From Acidimicrobiales bacterium (GTDB taxonomy: Bacteria > Actinomycetota > Acidimicrobiia > Acidimicrobiales > JAVJTC01), in the NCBI GenBank assembly GCA_040219085.1, contig JAVJTC010000003.1, forward strand, positions 62,001-126,000: DNA of 64,000 bases. The letters run 5' to 3'. Made by a program: the position numbers and the translations under genes. Positions 62,901 to 64,000 of the stretch are shown here, piece after piece; within the stretch, counting starts at the first letter, position 1, and each line of letters starts with the position of its first letter. Below the pieces are notes generated by a model. That model was not told the origin of the DNA. It ran no database searches and was given only the letters and a program-made list of their open reading frames with translations.

Positions 62901-63424
62901 TCCTTGCGGCGCCGGTACTTGAGGACCCCCGCGGCCTCCTCGATCACATGACGTCGCTCCTCGGGCCGGGCGTTGAGGACCGCGTCGATCTGCCCCTGGG
63001 AGATGATCGTGTGCTGTTGGCGGCCCACGCCGCTGTCGGACAGGAGCTCCTGTATGTCGAGCAGCCGGCAGCTCACACCGTTGAGCGCGTACTCACTGTC
63101 ACCGCTGCGGAAGAGGGTGCGGCGGATGGTGACCTCTTCGAAATCGACCGCGAGTTGACCCGAGGAGTTGTCGATGGTGAGCGTCACCTCCGCTCGACCG
63201 AGTGCGGGACGATCGGCGGTGCCGGCGAAGATGACATCGTCCATCTTGTTCGACCGCACGCTGCTCGGTGCCTGGGCTCCGAGCACCCATGCGATGGCGT
63301 CGACGACGTTCGACTTGCCGCTTCCGTTGGGCCCGACGACGACCGTCACTCCGGGCTCGAGGTCGAGCGTCGTGGCGTCTGCGAAGGACTTGAAACCCTT
63401 GAGGGTCAGAGACCGTAGGAACAC
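59960..63424 (-). CDS. smc: Chromosome segregation protein SMC
   Basis: Condensin ATPase, 1154 aa. Walker A GPNGSGKSN at 31-38, hinge domain around residues 510-640 (Gly-rich), two long Ala/Glu/Arg coiled coils, C-terminal signature LSGGERSLTALAFLFAVF and Walker B FYVMDEVEAALDD. GTG start. Follows the Fpg-like gene by about 110 bases. Confidence 0.97.
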   Translation of the reverse strand: MFLRSLTLKGFKSFADATTLDLEPGVTVVVGPNGSGKSNVVDAIAWVLGAQAPSSVRSNKMDDVIFAGTADRPALGRAEVTLTIDNSSGQLAVDFEEVTIRRTLFRSGDSEYALNGVSCRLLDIQELLSDSGVGRQQHTIISQGQIDAVLNARPEERRHVIEEAAGVLKYRRRKERSERRLGATEANLTRLQDLVREVRRQLKPLERQADAARRHGDLLDELVALRTHIAGREIATLKERLRAGAVRRRDLLDTDARLREQLRGVDAAVLAAEARLTSFGGDDVGDSLATYEGLRARAHGVARVVDERRRSLAAELARDGDREMVDSLVAERERLATELDDVAARVGGLETDATQLEAAEVDLADRARAFEERWSDAVTAGADDAGRVRGEFGAVEKAISRADTERSQVRRRIDELDARRTGLDAEAASMRDSLAISVTALSAAEAALVDAEATLTQAVDAATVAEAAASEAEADRRHWTSRADALALALDEARARSGAEALAGLDGALGTLAELVEVDAGWESAFEAAAGEAVAAVVVADPATGREALARLGELDTAGAVVAMGIGGPQTPPVGHGEPVRPHVRGVSPLVDVLLDSLIGGAVAVATPEAAVDVVLDSPTAVVVTRGGDRFSPTGWRVGVDRAGATGTALEEAIRRAETAVQTLDDAKAALAGARQARADAERGVADARRGCKVAEVERDRLRTDLERKDATGREIAVEIEALGARVEALDARLDADRRRAAELAGELPALEQAEAARAESGRRMAAERSDLDERREAVGALRRDLEVRAASLEQRRELLTKRIAEVDTRLEGRREAEEQGQRRRDGVTARLTTIESLGELLGGAVADLDGRVTTLRERRRRQSDEVRAIAAELDELRKSQAAMAGEMKLARDEAASIEVAEAELNVRLETIVETVRSELDCEPATAVATECPELPEGVAPSARVRELDRELKLMGPINPLALSEFDTLSERHEFLTGQLDDVRSSRRELQKVIRAVDDEIVRLFAAAYADVAENFETLFAALFPGGKGRIRLTDPSDMLATGVEIEAQPSGKNVRKLSLLSGGERSLTALAFLFAVFRSRPSPFYVMDEVEAALDDVNLHRFLGLVAEFRDDAQLLIVSHQKRTMEAADCLYGVSMQPGGASRVVSEKADTAA

Positions 63425-63535
63425 TCCGCCGAACGTAGTGGCACCCCGACCCCGCGCGGTGCACCCTCGGCGTGCACCGCCGCCCCACAGGCTCCCGGCG
63501 CGCCCGGAACAGCGGGGGCGCGCGCCGCGTCGAAG

Positions 63536-64000
63536 TCAGACCTGGCTCTGCTCGCAGTAGTAGGTCCACGTGCCCTTGTACTTCGTCCGGGCGATGGGCT
63601 TGCGCGAGCGGGGACTCAGCTCGCCGTCCTTGCCCCACACCGACAGGTGGTCCTGGTAGGACCCCGGCTCGCCGAACACGTCGACGAACGCGTTGGCGGG
63701 CACATGGGTCCCGCTGTACTTCATGGCGTCGTGGAGCGTCTCGACCACCGCACGGTAGAGCCGACGGATCTCCTGAGCCGACAGCGACCCGGTGGTGCGG
63801 TCGAAGCGCAGACCGGCGTTGAACAGGATCTCGTCCGCGTAGAGGTCACTCAGGCCCACGATGACCGCCGGGTTGGTCAGCAACTGCTTCAGCTCGCCGT
63901 CGAAGCCCAGAAGCACCTCGGCGAAGTCCTGCCACGACATCGGCGTCTCGACCGGATCGATGCCGAGATCCACGATCGACGGGACCGTGTCGGGCATGTC
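63536..64000 (-). CDS. Formamidopyrimidine-DNA glycosylase-like protein, partial
   Basis: C-terminal part of a Fpg/Nei-family protein; the N-terminal half with the catalytic Pro lies beyond the window. The H2TH region (LKQLLTNPAVIVGLSDLYADEILFNAGL) is clear, but the usual Asn of GxGNxYADE is Asp. In the C-terminal zinc finger three of four Cys are Ser (ELSPRSRK, CEQS) and the DNA-contacting Arg of the GGRxT motif is Thr. It is therefore a zincless or divergent member. Location next to smc matches mutM. Confidence 0.82.
   Translation of the reverse strand, partial: DMPDTVPSIVDLGIDPVETPMSWQDFAEVLLGFDGELKQLLTNPAVIVGLSDLYADEILFNAGLRFDRTTGSLSAQEIRRLYRAVVETLHDAMKYSGTHVPANAFVDVFGEPGSYQDHLSVWGKDGELSPRSRKPIARTKYKGTWTYYCEQSQV

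Overview
The window is GC-rich, gene-dense bacterial chromosome with very short intergenic gaps, many GTG starts and many 4-base start/stop overlaps. The gene content and order point to a high-GC Gram-positive bacterium (Actinomycetota). Supporting signs are a WhiG/FliA sigma factor beside rpsB, a DUF3052 protein, a small CxxC/HxxxC zinc-finger protein typical of actinobacteria, a subtilisin-inhibitor-like lipoprotein, and a LexA operator of the mycobacterial type (TCGAAC-N4-GTTCGA) upstream of recA. Placement in a deep lineage such as Acidimicrobiia is inference. No rRNA, tRNA, insertion sequence, prophage or CRISPR array was seen.

Layout. 1-1.8 kb: a two-gene ABC exporter, convergent with recA. 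1.9-9.4 kb: recA, then msrB, thpR, a DUF3052 gene, ppx, and the cinA-pgsA-rimO cluster. 9.4-13.4 kb: envelope genes (SGNH lipoprotein, NfeD-like plus flotillin, a Ca2+/cation antiporter). 13.5-20.5 kb: ftsK, rnj, dapA, SURF1 and dapB. 20.6-47.9 kb: a long, mostly minus-strand information-processing region. In transcription order it runs (trmD, rplS, yraN), (comM, dprA, xerC, whiG, LytM-like, rpsB, tsf, pyrH, frr, cdsA, dxr, M50 protease, ispG, proS), then (rimP, nusA, infB, ylxP, rbfA, truB, rpsO, pnp, dapB). A cytochrome c lipoprotein and two tiny plus-strand genes sit at 45-46 kb. 47.9-64 kb: mutM-like, smc, ftsY, ffh, rpsP, khpA, rimM and trmD. This is the usual smc-ftsY-ffh order, but an envelope-stress block (VWA, DUF58 and MoxR on the plus strand; response regulator, histidine kinase and HtrA on the minus strand) lies between smc and ftsY.

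Functional links. The core is ribosome assembly (rimP, rbfA, rimM, trmD, S2, S15, S16, L19), translation factors, SRP targeting (ffh/ftsY), isoprenoid (dxr, ispG) and phospholipid (cdsA, pgsA) synthesis, and lysine/DAP synthesis (dapA, dapB). DNA processing and repair is represented by recA, dprA, comM, xerC, ftsK, smc and a Fpg-like protein.

Unusual points. Ribosomal protein S16 carries six perfect 11-residue alanine-rich repeats. PNPase, NusA and S2 also carry long low-complexity tails. The LytM protein beside whiG has lost nearly all catalytic residues. The Fpg-like protein has lost three of four zinc cysteines. The SSI-like lipoprotein has Glu at the predicted P1 site. A cluster of palindromes, including a perfect 26-bp one, lies upstream of SURF1.
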